This document shows positions 62,995-64,000 of a DNA stretch of 64,000 nucleotides, in pieces. The notes under the pieces were generated by a model. That model was not told the origin of the DNA. It did no database searches and worked only from the letters and a program-made list of their open reading frames with translations. Made by a program: the position numbers and the translations under genes. Source of the stretch: Iodobacter sp025352645 (GTDB taxonomy: Bacteria; Pseudomonadota; Gammaproteobacteria; Burkholderiales; Chitinibacteraceae); contig NZ_JAWQUO010000010.1 in assembly GCF_033446605.1 (NCBI RefSeq), positions 62,001-126,000 on the forward strand, read 5' to 3'. Numbering within the stretch: position 1 is the first letter of the stretch; every line of letters begins with the position of its first letter.

Positions 62995-63672
62995 ATGTCT
63001 ATTACTTTTATTACAAAAAACATTGCGATTGCATTTAGTACCTTAATCCTAAGCAATATTGCACAAGCAACTGTCTACTCAAATACGGCCGCTCAAGATT
63101 CATCAGGCAACTTTATACTGGTTCCGGGCTTAGGTAGTGATGGCGGCAGCTCAAGCGCCACTACTAGCTTTGGTCAGCACTTTGTTGCCACAGGTGAAAC
63201 ACTGCAAAATTTTAATTTTTATGCCTCAGAAGGTAACCGTGGCAACATTAGCTTTGCCATCGCCGCATGGGATGGTCAAAAAGCGATAGGGCCTGCGCTT
63301 TATACCAGCTCAAATATTCTTTACAACGCCGGTTCACAAGCATTAGGTGCGAGCGGGCTTAACTTATCACTCACGGCTGGCAAGCAATATATCGCCTACC
63401 TAAGCACGGCAGGGATAGCATCACCCGCTGGAAACATCTGGATGAAAAGCTCCAGCACCAACGGCGGCTTAAACGACGGATTTGCCTCCATTAACTCCAA
63501 CGGTGCAAACCCGCTATCACTTTCACAATCATGGACTAATTCGAATACAAACCTTAACTACACCGCAACCTTTACCACTCCAGTACCAGAACCTGAAACC
63601 TATGCACTATTAGGCCTAGGCTTGATCGCCATAATGACACGGCAGCGTAAAAACTTTAAATCAATACGCTAG
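62995..63672 (+). CDS. PEP-CTERM sorting-signal exported protein
   Basis: 225 residues from ATG 62995 with TGGAG upstream; an in-frame ATG at 62971 is less likely. Signal peptide (residues 1-26, ending SNIAQA), a Ser/Asn/Gly-rich beta-type body, and a C-terminal PEP-CTERM tripartite signal: VPEPETYALLGLGLIAIMTRQRK, i.e. VPEP, a short hydrophobic helix and basic residues. Such proteins are processed by an exosortase and delivered to the surface or exopolysaccharide matrix, so an exosortase gene is expected elsewhere in the genome. Confidence 0.88.
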   Translation: MSITFITKNIAIAFSTLILSNIAQATVYSNTAAQDSSGNFILVPGLGSDGGSSSATTSFGQHFVATGETLQNFNFYASEGNRGNISFAIAAWDGQKAIGPALYTSSNILYNAGSQALGASGLNLSLTAGKQYIAYLSTAGIASPAGNIWMKSSSTNGGLNDGFASINSNGANPLSLSQSWTNSNTNLNYTATFTTPVPEPETYALLGLGLIAIMTRQRKNFKSIR

Positions 63673-63686
63673 GGCTTTGATGTGTA

Positions 63687-64000
63687 TTACAAAGCGTAAA
63701 AGTATTGAATAGCCAGCAACACCAGTATGGCGTATCCCGCAGCAAGGATATCGTCGATCATCACGCCAATACCGCCTGGCACGCGTTGATCGAACCAACA
63801 AATAGGCCAAGGTTTAAAAATATCGAACAATCTAAATAAGGCAAAAGCGAATAGCCAGCCTCGAGGATTAAGTGGCACAAATAGTAGCACCAGCCACATG
63901 GCAACAATCTCATCAATAACAATGCCACCAAAGTCGTGGACGCCTAGGGTATTGCCTGTAATCTCGCTGGCCCAGCAGCCAATGAGGAAGGCAGGCAAGC
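63687..64000 (-). CDS. pgpA: Phosphatidylglycerophosphatase A (5' end outside window)
   Basis: Only the C-terminal 104 or so residues are in the window; the frame stays open to base 64000. PgpA hallmarks: GVHDFGGIVIDEIVAMWLVLLFVP, FALFRLFDIFKPWPICWFDQRVPGGIGVMIDDILAA, with the metal-binding DE and DD pairs. A membrane enzyme that dephosphorylates phosphatidylglycerophosphate to phosphatidylglycerol. Convergent with the PEP-CTERM gene. Confidence 0.94.
   Translation of the reverse strand, partial: LPAFLIGCWASEITGNTLGVHDFGGIVIDEIVAMWLVLLFVPLNPRGWLFAFALFRLFDIFKPWPICWFDQRVPGGIGVMIDDILAAGYAILVLLAIQYFYAL

Noticed and set aside
1..64000. CRISPR array, prophage or complete insertion sequence
   Set aside because: No spaced direct repeats, structural phage genes or transposase genes were found; the repeats seen are dispersed inverted-repeat elements.

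Overview
The window looks like chromosomal DNA of a beta-proteobacterium, most likely order Neisseriales (Chromobacteriaceae type; an Iodobacter-like genome is my best guess, not proven). Pointers are close E. coli/Neisseria-type MogA, AspA, MtnN and YjgA/DarP proteins, poly-3-hydroxybutyrate oligomer metabolism, a PEP-CTERM protein, a dRS3-like repeat known from Neisseria, moderate GC and many dispersed hairpin repeats between genes. No phage, plasmid, CRISPR or complete insertion sequence is visible.

Layout. 1-7.2 kb: a 5'-truncated arylamine N-acetyltransferase, an outer-membrane barrel protein, a repeat-filled gap, then a plus-strand run of small accessory enzymes (DUF3291, methyltransferase, two GNATs, a TPR-like unknown, a phosphoesterase, an NTF2-like protein). 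7.2-14 kb: a YqhD-type dehydrogenase, a small Cys-rich unknown, a Ser/Thr kinase-HDOD-GAF signalling protein, the nicotinamide riboside pair PnuC + NadR-like kinase, and a beta-barrel protein. 14-16.7 kb: a lipoprotein fusing DUF1566 modules to a di-haem MauG-type peroxidase. 16.9-22.7 kb: a tightly overlapping six-gene lipid operon equivalent to E. coli ynbABCD, with an inserted PlsC-type acyltransferase and an appended small membrane protein. 22.8-29.8 kb: a sigma-54 activator followed by a five-gene Liv-type ABC importer with a good -24/-12 promoter candidate between them; each larger gap carries a hairpin repeat. 30-34 kb: 3-hydroxybutyrate oligomer hydrolase, 3-hydroxybutyrate dehydrogenase and an HSL-type esterase. 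34-38.5 kb: a secreted unknown, trpS with a C-terminal extension, and a large DUF5666 lipoprotein.

38.7-51.8 kb: two complete RND tripartite efflux systems transcribed divergently, with a TetR regulator heading the minus-strand operon and an 18-bp near-palindrome just upstream of tetR. 51.9 kb: tRNA-Gly(CCC) with its own terminator. 52-64 kb: housekeeping and metabolism: two HAD phosphatases, a FUSC protein, pmbA/tldE, darP, mogA, a carboxylesterase, a GDPD-like protein lacking several canonical catalytic residues, mtnN, aspA, a PEP-CTERM protein and the 3' part of pgpA, cut by the window end.

The most interesting items are the extended ynb lipid operon (whose CDP-alcohol transferase carries Asn at two of four canonical Asp positions), the kinase-HDOD-GAF fusion, the DUF1566-MauG fusion, the substituted GDPD-like protein, and at least three families of miniature inverted-repeat elements placed between genes of two transport operons. 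Nothing I see amounts to a demonstrably new system; the ynb-type operon is the best candidate for unexplored biochemistry.
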